Shown piece after piece: positions 44,771 to 56,430 of a DNA stretch of 64,000 nt. The notes below the pieces were generated by a model. It saw only the letters and a list, made by a program, of their open reading frames with translations, had not been told where the DNA came from and did no database searches. Where the stretch lies: NCBI GenBank assembly GCA_013339765.2, contig CM023449.1:109361849-109425848 (forward strand), given 5' to 3'. The position numbers and the translations under genes were made by a program. How positions within the stretch are numbered: position 1 is the first letter of the stretch; the number at the start of each line of letters is the position of its first letter. Origin of the DNA: Haemaphysalis longicornis (lineage: Eukaryota > Arthropoda > Arachnida > Ixodida > Ixodidae).

Positions 44771-46013
44771 GGATGTAGAGGGGATACGGCCCGTTCGTCA
44801 CATTGCGGTTCGTCATAGGCTGGTTCGTAATATTCCGTTTGGTTACATACGATCATTTGTCATAGGCCGGTTCGTAATGGGCCGTTAGGCCACGTAGGAT
44901 CATTCGTCATAGTACAGTTTGTCACTTACTAAAGTTCGTCACAGGTGCACAAAATGAATGTCCACGTATTTTTTTTTCGACTCGAAAGAGAGAAGCGAGG
45001 CACAGGTTTAGTTGTTTTTTTTTGTACTTTGGCCCGTACATCTAGCAAAGCACAACAAAGAATGCAACCCAGAGTGGTCAAGTAGGGTAACGTGTTCGCG
45101 CAAGATTTTATATACGAGTTCAACAAACAAAGACAGAAAAGTGAGACAGGGACGTAGCCCAACAAAGCTCTTGGAAGACGGGCCATGCGTCTGGTTCTAA
45201 GTGGTCCGTAATAGGGAAAGTGGTACCACCGACCTTCTCGTTCTTAAAATTTCACATGGGCTATTTCGTGTCACTCATTAGTGGTTTTATACAAGTGGTG
45301 CAACTAATTATTTGAAGAACCTTTCTCCAGTAGCCATCTGCGCATGCGCTGGGCGCCGGTCCGCCATTCTTGGCAGTAGCTCTCTAACAAAATAAACAAA
45401 AGGGCGCCCCCTCACCTAGCTGCTTTGGGAGCGGATATGCCTCCTATAGGGCTGCACGTTTTTATATCCTCTTTTCGGACAGTTCGAGTGCGTTCTTATG
45501 TGCACACAAAAAAAGGCTTTCCAAGGAAAGGGGCAAAAATGACCACGCTGTGAGCACTTGTGTACCATGAGGGTGCAACGAAAATGAAAAAAAGTGAAGA
45601 AAAAGGAGTGCTACGGCCACTGCAAATTAGTCACGCGAGCGTGCGCCTGCTACCCTGACATTCATGTGAAAGGCAAGGGAGGACGGGTGGGAGCCGTATG
45701 GACTGCAGTACCAGGATAATTCGTGCACGGTTCCCCGAAAGCCAAACATTTTTTTGTGGCGTGCCTTACGGCCAGTTTAGGATCGCCGTGACGGCCGCTA
45801 AGAGGACGGGTACTGCGAAAAGGTGTGCAAAGTAGTTATAGCCATGCCTCATCACCCCTTACCTTTAAAAAAGCCATGAAGTTTGTATTTGCGTTCATCT
45901 GACAAACTTTCTTAAGTGACAAACTGACCTACGACGAATGATCCTATGTGACCAAACGGCCTATTACGAACCGGCCTATGATGAAATGCCATGTGACGAA
46001 CGGGCCTACATCC
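44771..46013. mobile_element. Foldback-type DNA element with repeat-built inverted arms
   Basis: The left arm (44771-44945) and right arm (45899-46013) are inverted copies about 115-175 bp long. Each arm is itself a row of ~15-17-bp units of the form GGTTCGTMAYARGCC, with the variants GTTTGGTCACATAGG and ATCATTCGTCATAGG in the same order on both sides. The outer ends are GGATGTAG. The 950-bp middle has no recognised transposase. The structure matches foldback (FB-like) or other long-TIR elements with subterminal repeats. No clear target duplication, partly because a G run adjoins the left end. Confidence 0.75.
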
Positions 46014-46839
46014 GGGTGTCGAGGTAGCTGAACCCGGCAGCCGACTCGACCCTTTCTTGTCGAGTCCACGCATCTGGGCCTCCGCACATCACTTTTCGAG
46101 AGATAAAAACGGGCTCGAAATTCTTTCTTCACATAAAAGACCTGTCGGGGTAGAAATAGGCCTACTACGGTGAACTTAAACATAAACTACGCAGCAGCAC
46201 CACAAGCGTTCCGAGTCCGACTCGGTCGTGCAAAACCACGCCCTAGTTTCCTACGAGTTTTAATGCCAGTCAAACACACCCCGCGCATTCGTGGACTCAG
46301 CATAACAACCGAAGCCACACCCACCCTTTGCGTCCACTTTGTGTGGGCGTAGCGCCGTAGCCACGAATGTCGTCATTGGATGCCCGCTAGCAGCCACAAA
46401 AACTTAGCACAAAACTAAAATGAAGCCACCGCCATACAGTGGTGCCACAGTCGCGGGCGTATTCAGTCCGAACTGGAGTTCCCTATTGTACGAGCTGATA
46501 GTAGAGGCCAAGACGGCGAGATATTACCACAGGAGCCTTCTTCATACAACGTGAAAACACATTCGAGGACAAAATGACACGACTTCAACGTCAAAAGCGC
46601 ACCCGCCAATGCTGAAACACGCTCTTGACACGGGACGATTTCTGATAAGCGCCCGCCATGCACAATCAACCAAGCCGTAAAAAACCCATATTTGATGGTC
46701 AAGACCAGGGCGCATTCCATACGCTATGGTGGACCTCTTTGATTACTTGGTTTGTGCTTGCGCAGAGCTGCACTGGGACTGCCCTCAGGCCACGTAGCAA
46801 ACATAATTCAGTGGAAGAATAGAACACCGAGAAAAAAAA
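46014..46839. other. Non-coding stretch, nothing recognised
   Basis: No recognised motif on either strand. Confidence 0.4.
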
Positions 46840-47181
46840 TTACATCATCTCCCCGACGGGAACTATGTGGTGATGCAAAGCATCGTGACTGACGCTCATG
46901 AACGGAATCTTTCCCGACGTCAACGAGTCCTTGCACGTCGCGCACACTGGGTACTCCCCGTAGTCGTTTCCCTCGCCGAACTCTCGCGAAAGAACCTTGA
47001 TGGCGTTAGTGTATTGACAATCGTTCTGGATGCTGCCGATGCGCGTCAGATTGTTGTCGAACCAGAGTCTGTCGCACACCTTGCAGCTGTGTCCCAAGCT
47101 CCGGTCCAGGAACTCGCGCTTGAAGCGTTCGTCAGCACCGACCGTCGCTCGGCCGCTTTTGCGGCGCGGTCGCGTTAACAC
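46840..47181 (-). pseudogene. Fragment like the N-terminal Cys-rich module of Helitron-type proteins
   Basis: A 113-codon minus-strand frame reads HSCKVCDRLWFDNNLTRIG, later YPVCATCKDSLTSGKIP. The C-x2-C-D-R-L-W-F word with a second V-C-x2-C-x3-L-x3-K-I-P word about 40 residues on is the layout of the small zinc-binding domain (DUF6570) that precedes the replication-initiator/helicase region in arthropod Helitron-like proteins. No Rep or helicase follows; the frame ends shortly after. The assignment rests on two short motifs and could be a host zinc-binding protein exon. Confidence 0.55.
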
Positions 47182-49326
47182 TTTCAGGCCCCTTCGCAGG
47201 GCATATTGGCTTATTTTTTTGTTTGAACGTTGTGAAAGTTAGAATGGAACTAGCTTTACTTTACGTGATACTAAGCGAAAGCTAGTTTGCAATTGAACAC
47301 ATTTTTTGTACTTGTAAGCCGCTCTAAGGATATACCCAAGGCTGAAGGACATCCTGATCTGGAAGCAAATATTTACCTTAAATCATTAAAATTTTGTCGC
47401 AATTTCCAATTCTACTTAAGAGCACCAAATCAACAATGAGCGAAAGACCTTTCCGGCGCTAGGAGGTAAAGGACCCTTGCAAACCTTTTCTTACTGGTAC
47501 TTTCCTGGCCCCACGCCTATTCTTCAGTGTCGTGCATACACAGACGCAAAAAGAATGATGACTCACTGCGTAAACAAGAAAGTTGACGCAACTCGGGGAC
47601 CCTGCGCACCCTACAATTGGCTGAGATTGCAATATTTTGTATATGTCATTGCCTCGAACAAACGAGCCAAATAAAGCTTTAAATCGTATTTTTACTTCAT
47701 CATCACCATCATCAACTGCCTATAGGTCGTTAATAGAATCATAAAAAATGGGCTTCAATCCACGCTGTGAAGGTGGTTCGAAACCAAAGCTTTAAACGAC
47801 ACCCACAACAATTGCCCATGCGACATCACTTGAATTCACACGTGGCTGTACAATGTGCGAAACCAGAGATTCTGCCAGCCATTACCTGGCATTCGCGGGG
47901 GCGGCGTCCCGAACGCAGCAGAAGCTTTGGCCACGGTGGGGCTAGAGCGGCGGACGCCGTCGCTGTAGCCCGGCCGTGAGTCGGGAGAAGAAAGCCGAGA
48001 GGAGCGCCTTTCGAAGGCTGAGACAGCGGAACCTCGACATCTGGGTGTGCTAGTTTGGGGCTACAGAACCGCGCGACACAAGCGCAGACTCCGAAACAAG
48101 TTGGCATGTGAGCTGAGTGATTCCCATTGATACAGATTTAAACTAGTTAGCTTAGTAAGTTTGAGATTAGCCAGAAAGCTGGGGGACCTTTTATAATCCC
48201 TATTTATCAGAAACAGTTGCTACATTCGCTTTTGTAGCACCTCTTAAAACAACCGAATTTGTAATCACCAATTTAGAAAACGGAGCGCCATTCGTGGCAA
48301 GCAGTGCGCAAACGGAAGCGTTCCCCTAGCGGCCAGGTGTCTATGTGGTTTGTGCATTTTGTTTTCCCGCCCTAAAAACCGATCCTTAACGTATGTTAAC
48401 TCTGTCGGGTGCGGGTATCCTGGAGGAGCTGTCGAAAACGTAAATCAAGCTGTGCGAAGGTATCGCGCAATGTATGCGAAGCTGCACGAAAACAGGGCCA
48501 AGACAACTGTCGCGAAAGCAGACGACAAAGCGGTGCCGCCGCGGCAGCAGCCGGCGATCAGCCACTTACGTGCGGGAAACGCTGGGAAATTCGCCACGCC
48601 AAGTCTAGTGTGCTCCGCGAGTGAAACCTTCCGCCCCCCCCCATCTTCTCTCCCCCTGCCGCCGGCTCCGCAGCGTTGGGAGTTTGTTGTCCCGCACGCT
48701 ACAAAAGAACCGTTTGCTGTTAGAGCTAGAACGCTCTGCTTTAAAACGTTACCACAGATAGTAACACAGGACAGACACTACTGCCCGCTTCGAGCGCTTG
48801 TATGCCCTTTCAAGCCGTGTTAGACGAACCGCTCCATTCTCAGCATCGCCCGGCATCAGCGCGCTTTTCTAAAGTGCATGCCGAATTGTCCGTCTGCGTC
48901 GCATATCATGATTTTTATACTCGACAGCGAGGCTAGATATCCTCAGGTAGCTCCGTAAAGCGAACGGAAGCTTCGGGGTTTTCGGTTCATGTCGAGCGTC
49001 TCGACGTTTGGGGACGAGCTTTCGCACTGGCAAGCACCGTTCCGTTCGCCTGAAAATATTCACATATTTTTTGCTGTAGCAGCAATCTAATGCCATGAGA
49101 CAAATGTAACGAAGCTATTTTTTGTTAGAAGGCTGTATATGTTTTGGTGCACTTCTTTCCGGACTAACTTGACTTTTTTCGGGGAGACCGCATCTGTTCG
49201 ATAAGCTTTTTATCAGTTAAAGGAAGGAGCTGTGGGTACATTGCTTGTAGAATTAGCACGACGGGCACCGCCTACCACGACTCGGTCAGCTGAACAGTGA
49301 CGTCCTGCGGCGTGGACAGAAGCTCC

Positions 49327-49731
49327 TTATCCTGACTGACTCGAAGGAGTTTTTCTGCCTCTTGTACACAGGGTACTATACCTACTAAGAAAAGGCTCGT
49401 GGAGCAGGCTTTCTTCACGGGCAAACTGCCTGCTACGTGGAAGGCGGTAGACCATCGAGTATGCTTTCGTAGACTGCAAATTGGCGTTATATATCAGGGA
49501 TGAGCTGTAGTGCTCCTTTAACAAGCACTTGAAGTTCACTTGAATGAACTTGAGTTTCTTGAAGTGGCCTTAGAGTGCCCGCTACTCCGCTAATGCGTCA
49601 ATGTCATAGGGCTCCACCCATATTTGTAGGCGAGAGTCGATGTTGCTGAATGTGCGAGACGCCCCCGGCGTAGGTGGAGGAATTTTGTGCAGAAAGCACA
49701 ATGGGTAGTAGCCGACCTTGACTAGGCTCAT
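49327..49731 (-). pseudogene. Possible broken coding segment of unknown family
   Basis: In a single minus-strand phase, 49 codons from an ATG at 49731 are followed by two stops close together (near 49585 and 49573) and then about 75 more open codons to 49327. The composition is varied and protein-like (VKVGYYPLCFLHKIPPPTP, later FKCLLKEHYSSSLIYNANLQ) and not low-complexity. I do not recognise the family. It may be a decayed element protein or exon, or chance. Confidence 0.2.
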
Positions 49732-50010
49732 TCATCGTCTCAGCTACGCGACGCGCTGGCGCGGTGCTCGTGAGCTGTCATGGAGTTCAAGGTAAAACTC
49801 CAGAGGAGATGGGAACTGAATTCGGGGACTCGTACCGGGAAACACTAGAGCCCACTTCCACCCAGCAAAGCCTTTTCTCTAGAGTCCAATCTCCACTGTT
49901 TTCCTCTACCCCGTTCACTTTAAACTTTAGGCAAATGACACCGTTGACCTGTAGTGAATATCTCTAGCATAAATTTCGCCAAAGGCTGTGCGGCTTTGCT
50001 AGGATTGCAC

Positions 50011-50085
50011 CTCTACTAGTTTTCTCAAACTAGTAGAGTTTTCTCAAACTCTACTAGTCTCAAACTAGTTTTCTCAAACTCTACC
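50011..50085 (+). repeat. Small minisatellite of AGTTTTCTCAAACT units
   Basis: The 14-bp word AGTTTTCTCAAACT occurs at 50018, 50037 and 50067, with a shortened copy between, joined by CTACTAG/TAGTAGAG spacers. The word's ends (AGTTT/AAACT) are inverted copies, so the tract can fold in several ways. Confidence 0.85.
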
Positions 50086-51061
50086 CTTTTCTCGCCTTAT
50101 TCACAAACGCGTGCTTTTTTTGCTATGTTCTGGTGTACACTGTAACCACTGCAATCTCTCGATACGGCTTTGTATCTATAGTAAAAATGATAGCCTTTCT
50201 TGCAATACCTAAACACAGAAATTCTGGTCTATCTGTATGTCTGTCTCTGTCTGTGTGACTCGATTTAGCCAGCCGCAAAAGTACAAAAGAACCTGCGCAA
50301 CAGTTTTATATAGAGTGGAGTGCAAAGCCGGGCTAGTTGAAAATGGTTCATGACTAAAACTGCGGACAAAAACAATTGGGCCAGGCAAGAGAACACACAC
50401 AACGCGTTGTGAGTGTTCTCTTTCTTCCCTAGTCACGACCCACAGCCAAATCTAAACGTCTAAGTCCGGCGGCAAGGTTCATACTTGGCAACATTGTTGA
50501 ACAATAACAAGACATTATGCAAATATAAGCAGAAAATCAATACATAAGTGATATTTCCAGTGTTTTGTTGTCAAAATTTGTGGATGCTTTGTATTTGCGA
50601 TAGCAAATGAAATACTATATCAACTGCAGAAAAACCATTCACTCTGTCTCCTGCTGTTGCCCATGCTACTACAGCTCCTGGCGGCATTTTTATAAATCTA
50701 ATGGCAACACTAACGAAAGGTTCCACTTGTTTGGTTCCACCTTAGGCTTGACGCTCGTGGAGTAAAGCAACGCGGTTCCATGAATGCTAAAGTAGGGCGA
50801 ACTGAATACCGCGCATCTCCGCCGTATGGCAGCGCTGGCATCGAGGCACACGGCCTGGAGCAGTGAACGTACTAAATCTAAATTGACTTGAGCAAACCTC
50901 TAGCGTCTCGATTTTCGAATGAGCGCGACGGAAGAGGAACAGCATGACAGGTGAGCGCGAAAGATAATGAGGGCACCTACTTGTAAGGGGCGCAGTCGAC
51001 TGTCGTCTTTCGTCGACATTTGCTACGAAAGGAGGAGATATTGCTACAAAAAAGGTGCTTG

Positions 51062-51125
51062 AGTGGCGGTGTGGTTAACGAACCAGACACTTCTTTTCAA
51101 AGTTTGTAGGTCGACGCCTCGGAGT
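51062..51125 (+). repeat. tRNA-like relic
   Basis: TGGCGGTGTGGTTAAC is A-box-like, and about 40 bases later AGGTCGACGCC is B-box-like with a missing base. It is probably a decayed SINE head; it lies beside the RTE fragment. Confidence 0.35.
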
Positions 51126-51284
51126 CGTGTTTTGGTTTTGTGGTATGAGCATCACTGAAAGTCCTGTTTTTATAACAGTATTGGCAACTATTTCTCGCCT
51201 TTCTGTATATTCACAAGTGGAGTTCACGTCAAACCTCAGTAAAAAACCACAGCACACACTTCACACTTTCAATATTTTGGGTCG

Positions 51285-51600
51285 TAACTTCAATCTCCCG
51301 TTTGCAGAAGAAGGTGTTCATGATGCGTAGAATATTTCGTTCTGAAAACTCGACAAGTAGGTCCCCCATGCTATTTCTTCTGCCCAGACCAATAGTTCCC
51401 GAATCCCAACTGCCTTGTCTCCAGCCTGATCCTTGCCTACTTTAACATTGAAGTCTCACATACCTACGGGGTACTCTGTTCTTACTTAAGCCATTGGTGA
51501 TTCCACACCTTCATAGAATCGTTCAACTATCTGGTCGTCGTTACTGTATGTAGGCTCATAGTACTGTATCCCCTTGAGTTTCTGCCTTTTATTAAGCCAA
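51285..51600 (-). pseudogene. RTE-like LINE endonuclease fragment
   Basis: The minus strand reads YEPTYSNDDQIVERFYE, then DFNVKVGKDQAGDKAVG, then in a shifted frame LLVEFSERNILRIMNTFF with KRE. These are the consecutive blocks of RTE/BovB-type endonucleases: the Y-x-P-T block, G-D-F-N-A-K-V-G with G replaced by a stop, and the M-N-T-x-F block. Two stops and one frame change make it inactive. It lies inverted beside the 3' fragment at 51607-51810. Confidence 0.75.
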
Positions 51601-51606
51601 ATAAGA

Positions 51607-51810
51607 CCGGCTAACCGATCTGACATTAAAGATAACAGAGTGATGCCTAGAGAAGGCAAGCGTGGAAGGGGGCGGCAGAAAGTTAAATGGGCAGATGAGA
51701 TAAAACGTTTGCGGGGATAAATTGCTCGCTGTTAGCACAGGACCGGGATGTTTAGAGATTAATGGGAGAGGCCCTTGCACTGAAGTGGGAGTAGATAGGC
51801 CGGTGATGAA
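51607..51810 (+). pseudogene. RTE-like LINE C-terminal fragment
   Basis: The plus strand reads RVMPREGKRGRGRQKVKW then ADEI, the basic C-terminal word of RTE-type ORF2. After a stop and frame change, AQDRDV and GEALALKWE follow, the usual ending of tick RTE ORF2. It is the 3' partner of the inverted endonuclease at 51285-51600; all of the RT between them is missing. Confidence 0.7.
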
Positions 51811-54800
51811 CTTCAATCTAGGCTTATTATGAACAACCGCCATATTGACCAAAAATAGCTTGAAGAGTATGACATAGTTCAGAAAAATAAGCCCCGCAAC
51901 ACACATCCACGCAGCCAAGGGCAGGTGACTTGGCCGGTCCCCACCTTCTACCTGGCTGCTGTGTATGGGTGCGGTTTGCGCAGAGCTGCCGAACGGAATG
52001 AAGCCGTCGAGAAGCTAGTTGGTACTATTCCATGGTGGGTAACACCGCAAGCTTGACGAAAACACGAAAAGATAGAGACATCTTGTTTGTGTCAGCGCTT
52101 GTTTGTGTCTCTCCCTTTAGGCGTTTTCGTCCAGTTCGGGCTGTTACCCGCCAAGGAACCGTCAAGAAGCTCGGAAAAAGGCTTCCAATGTCAGCCAGCG
52201 CTTGGCTTAAAAATACCGGAACTAGGCAATTCCCGCGGACGTCTGTGGTCCCTAGATGGGACGTCATCGGGCCGGTTTTCGATGTGAGGGCAATGTTCAA
52301 TTTGCTTGTATTTTCTTATATAAAATTGCATAACTGTTTTTATTACTGAATGAAACCTTGGTAATTCTCGTTGTGTCTATCTCATCATGACTCGCTCGGC
52401 CGCCGTGTGCTGGCGCGCGCTGTGCTGCAGCGAGCTGATATGTTTTTCATCAGTTGCGGCCGGCTCCTCTAGGCGACACCTATGACAACGATTGGTCGAA
52501 ATAGGAGGAGGATAGGCACATTTCATAAGGTGGACCATACAGACAATTTTCGCCTTTGTTTTGAAAACAGGGTAATGGCGTGCCTGTTGGGAATTATCGC
52601 ACAACACTCACCACAAAACCAGAAAGCGATCGCTGAAATGATTATTTTTAGCCGCACAAATCTGTATTGACTCTTAAAGGGCACGTGATGTCAGTTACCT
52701 CAACGCCTGAGTTCTCAGATGATGCTATATATCCCCATAACAAGCACACTGCGCTGCTAGTAATACCATCATTTGATAAATCTGAAAGTCATAAATCTTA
52801 AAGCTGTTTCAGGTCATCGCATTTTTTTGCAATCAAACGTCATCATCACGGCGGCCATCTCTGTTTGCCTCTTCTGGCATTGTCGCTTCCGTCTTCGCTT
52901 TTCCTATTGTTATATTACATAGTCAGTAACCACCCGCTACTATATACAGACTCAATACCCGTTAAGTTACCAATGTTTTGCTGAAAGCAAGAGAATAAAA
53001 TGTGCCCAATGAAATACCGCTGGCTACAGCAGCATTTCATTGGCCACATTTTATTTATGAATGAATTAAAAGTGTCGTATGGTGTGAACTCGTGCTCAGA
53101 GATGTTTTTCATACTTCTCTGAAATTGGAGGAAAAGAGCTCTACGGCAAGGTTTTTTACAAAACCTCAGTAACAGGGAAGAAGGGCGTTGTGTTTTGTTC
53201 AACTATAAGAATATTCAAACATCCGTGTACAGATTGAAGCATGAAAAATAAAACTATGATGCTGTAAAGTGCTGCGAATTTTCTTCTACGATCTTGCGTA
53301 CGTCGCGAAGTGGCTCGCACAAGTGTGCTCTTCGTTTTTCTAGTTTAACAGAAAAATATACGGTTGTTTAAGCTGTAACAGGTATTGGTAAGAACACAAA
53401 AGGTAGCGAGCACTGCATTTAGGATTACGCAAACACAGTAAAATTCCTTCTCAATGTGGTTATCCCGTTACAGAGTACCAGGCGCTCAATATACTACCTG
53501 TTAAGGGAAGGAATCATGATGCCGGTCATCCATGAACGTTTGGTAGGATGACCCATGATCTAAAGACTAAGCAGGGACTAAGTAGTGCGGGTCTACTATC
53601 CAGCAATGTGTCACCAATGTGTTTTTCGTTTGCCCATGTGTCTTTTGTGGAAAGCGGGATCGCTCTTCCGCAACGTGATCCCTTCCCTCATTAGTCAGGC
53701 CCGAGATGGTAGTCATTTCGTATAAGGGTCGTCTTATTGATCCCTTCATTAGTACGGATCTCCGTAATTAATCCGGAATGGCCGTCGCTAACTTTATGCC
53801 CTATTTAATGCGGATGTGGCCACAATGATGGATTATCCCGATCCTGTGGCCGTACGTTTGTGCAACAAATGTTTTTCTGGAAGCGGTAATATACAATATA
53901 AGTGTCGGTGTTCTCAGTGCTGTATACAAAAGTGACAATACAGAGGTTTGCAAGGAAGTTGGGCAACAAAACCATTCAATGACAGGTTTGAAGAATTTCG
54001 TGTTCACTGCTCAACCTAATCGGACCAGAAATTCACCATATGAGGCAGTCGTGGGAAGACTTAGGGAATAATATGTGTACGCACGCAACCAGACAATTCT
54101 TGTCAGAATAAAGCAATCTTAATAATCTAGTGGCCAAGTCTAAGAAGTCAAAGCGTGAACCACGTGTAGAGTACTGCAATGCCTCAGCCAAAAGTTCATC
54201 GCGTCAGGGGGAACAATGATTACTCATTTATTTTGTCCGCGCCATTGGCACAATAACGGTTAAAGGGCAAGTTTCAGTTCCATAAATTAGTTTTTACACC
54301 ATCTCTTGGGGCAGTGATTTTGCATCTAGACGGGCAGGAGTAATTGTGGGTTCACTTCTCTTGTGTTTACCTTAAAGTATAGCGAAATATCTACCTCCAA
54401 TGAGACGAAAAACCACTTCTCTACCCTTTTGTCTGACATGTTATGCATTACTTCTCCCATTATATTTTATTCGTTCAATATTTTTAGGATTGCATTTGCT
54501 AGGGCTAGGCTAAATGAAGGTTTCTTGGCTTGAACTCGAAAACGTTACTATTTTAGTTTTGCATCACATTTTGAACACCAGGACGCTCCGTAGATCTCGT
54601 TAAAATTAGTTGGAATGCAGCAATTGCAAAATCGAAGTCGTAGCAGAGCTTTGCGATCAGTATTTTATCTTTGATGATAACATGCCTTTATGGTTATGCA
54701 CTAAACATTTATGTGAACAACTGATACTTTATGTCGAAACACATTCCCCGCCTCTTTGCATCCAGCAAAGTGTACAGGGAACACGCCGTCACACGAACCA

Positions 54801-55955
54801 CCGCCAGATCTCTGGAATACGAGATGTATCCCCTAATGACGTACATCGATTTGGATGAGAAGTATTGAAGGCTGCAGAAGAGCTGCGCCACGTATCAATA
54901 TTACGTACAGTATTACAGGTAGACATACCTGTGCCCTGAATATTATGTCTGTCATACATTTCACCGGTACACTTAATTCCGAACGGCTTGCACCGGCTTC
55001 CTGTTGCGCTGCCCTGCACTTCCGTCACACCCGATTCCATAGGGAGGGCGAGTGGTTGCGGGAGATAGCGATAGAACAAAATTTGTTGACCTGAACTCCT
55101 AAGTACAGGTCCTTCTGATCGTTCTAAGACCACGGGGTCCGCGTAGTGCTAAAACGTGTTTGCACTGTTCCGGCGCACATGTTCACACAAAGATTTCCGC
55201 ATAGCCTGGACGCTCACTGTCGATGGGGTGGTAGGATTTAATCAATGCGGGGGATTGGGCTGGGGAGGGTGGGGTTCCTTTTCAATGCGAGTTAATGCGT
55301 AGGTGAATTGGTAATGAAGAAACATTTGACAATTACTGTACTCTCTAATGTGCAATTTGTGCACAGCGCGAAATGCAGTCTTCTCGGCCCCGGCGGATAG
55401 CTGTTGCGTCTCAAGAAGTAATCGCGTGGTGAGCGAACGCACGGCGGGGCGCGGTACTCTGTCGTTACCTCGCAGTGCGTCGTCGCCGCCGAGAATGGTG
55501 TAACTCGTGTTTTAACCTCACTGGCAAATATCAGCAATGGCAAGCCTCTGCGTTGGCGGCGCGAAATGCGACTCAGGAAGTGAACGCGCTGACTTCGAAA
55601 GTGCTACAGCACGCGCTGGTATGGCGTCATCTCGCAGCGCATCGCCACAGCTCAGCATGCTTCACAGCCTCCTGCTTACACTGCTGCGATGCGTCGCCGC
55701 TGACGATCCCCTCGAACCGCTTCGGCATACCGCCCTTCCCCTAACATTTTGGCCACACTTCCTTCCTTCGTTTTCTTTCTGTATTCGGTTCTCCCTCGCT
55801 GCTCGGTAACACGGCCAACACCACCGTAAAACTTGAGTAGCGCGCTCCAAGGGTCTGCGCCCTAGAACGGGCGGGATATGAGGGGTGGCCAGGGCGCCCA
55901 TGTATCGTAGCAGTATTGCCATGGCAGGGATATTTCTTATCTTTCTGATCTTTTA
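51811..55955. other. Non-coding stretch with one clear hairpin
   Basis: About 4.1 kb without a recognised gene. The hairpin at 52995-53054 is listed separately. Small frames at 52032-52349 (105 codons) and 55133-54789 (minus, 114 codons) show no domain. Confidence 0.45.
52995..53054. repeat. Hairpin with 21-bp arms (20 of 21 paired) and 18-base loop
   Basis: ATAAAATGTGCCCAATGAAAT and its reverse complement with one change are separated by 18 bases. The total of 60 bases is within pre-miRNA size, but flanking pairing stops at the arm ends. It may equally be a tiny MITE remnant or a chance palindrome. Confidence 0.8.
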
Positions 55956-55959
55956 TCTT

Positions 55960-56430
55960 TGCGCCTGCCGAATGAGGCGCGCTTGCTCACGAGTGAGACG
56001 GGGGCGGGGGGGTTGGAAATTATGTACATGAAAGGCGCTGGACATCTGAGCGATATAATTGGGAAGCCCTTTTTTGTGTGAGAACCATCGGCGGGCGGTA
56101 CGAGGTTGGCCAGGACATTGGCGGTTCGGGCATTGGCGCCCAGGCCACCATGGCCATGAATTCAGACCATCGTGAAATGTGGAGTAATGTTGGGCGGTAA
56201 GATAAAAGTAACGAATGAAACGCTGTATAAGTGTGCCGCATCGTGAGCCGTATTGTGTAGTGCTGTTTTGCAGCCGTAGAAAATGTACACGTGGGAACGG
56301 TAAGTGCACCGTGCTCTATTGCGAGGGCAATTGCGTGTTCTTCAGGAAAGGATAAACCGTTTGGGGACAGAAAGAATTCCGATGGAGTGTCCGAAGAGGA
56401 GAGTTCCAAGGGAGAGTGAAGTTGTGTGAA
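55960..56430 (-). pseudogene. LINE RNase H and C-terminal fragment, copy G
   Basis: The minus strand near 56370-56310 reads LSFPEEHAIALAIEHGAL, equivalent to the E-A-E-x-x-A-I-A-L-A-I block of LINE RNase H. In another frame near 56015-55975, FQPPRPRLTREQARLIRQAQ is the P-x-P-x-x-L-x-R-E-Q-A-x-x-L-R block that follows RNase H in I-type elements. The catalytic blocks between are scrambled over several frames. Sequence below 55960 may be more of the same tail but is not readable. Confidence 0.65.

Larger units (their letters stand above)
47182..51059. other. Non-coding stretch with minor repeats
   Basis: No recognised gene. A short ATC-rich tract (about 47698-47715) could be a LINE tail. A plus-strand frame at 48350-48823 (157 codons) is proline- and arginine-rich with no domain. 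A two-part minus-strand frame at 49731-49327 is noted separately. Confidence 0.4.

Noticed and set aside
48350..48823. Plus-strand 157-codon frame
   Set aside because: Open but without motif; proline and arginine content follows the GC-rich stretch. Could be an exon, but nothing in the sequence supports that.
52660..54270. A second TTAA element suggested by TTAAAGGGCA words near 52674 and 54259
   Set aside because: The words are in the same orientation, not inverted, and match the 8645 termini only partly.
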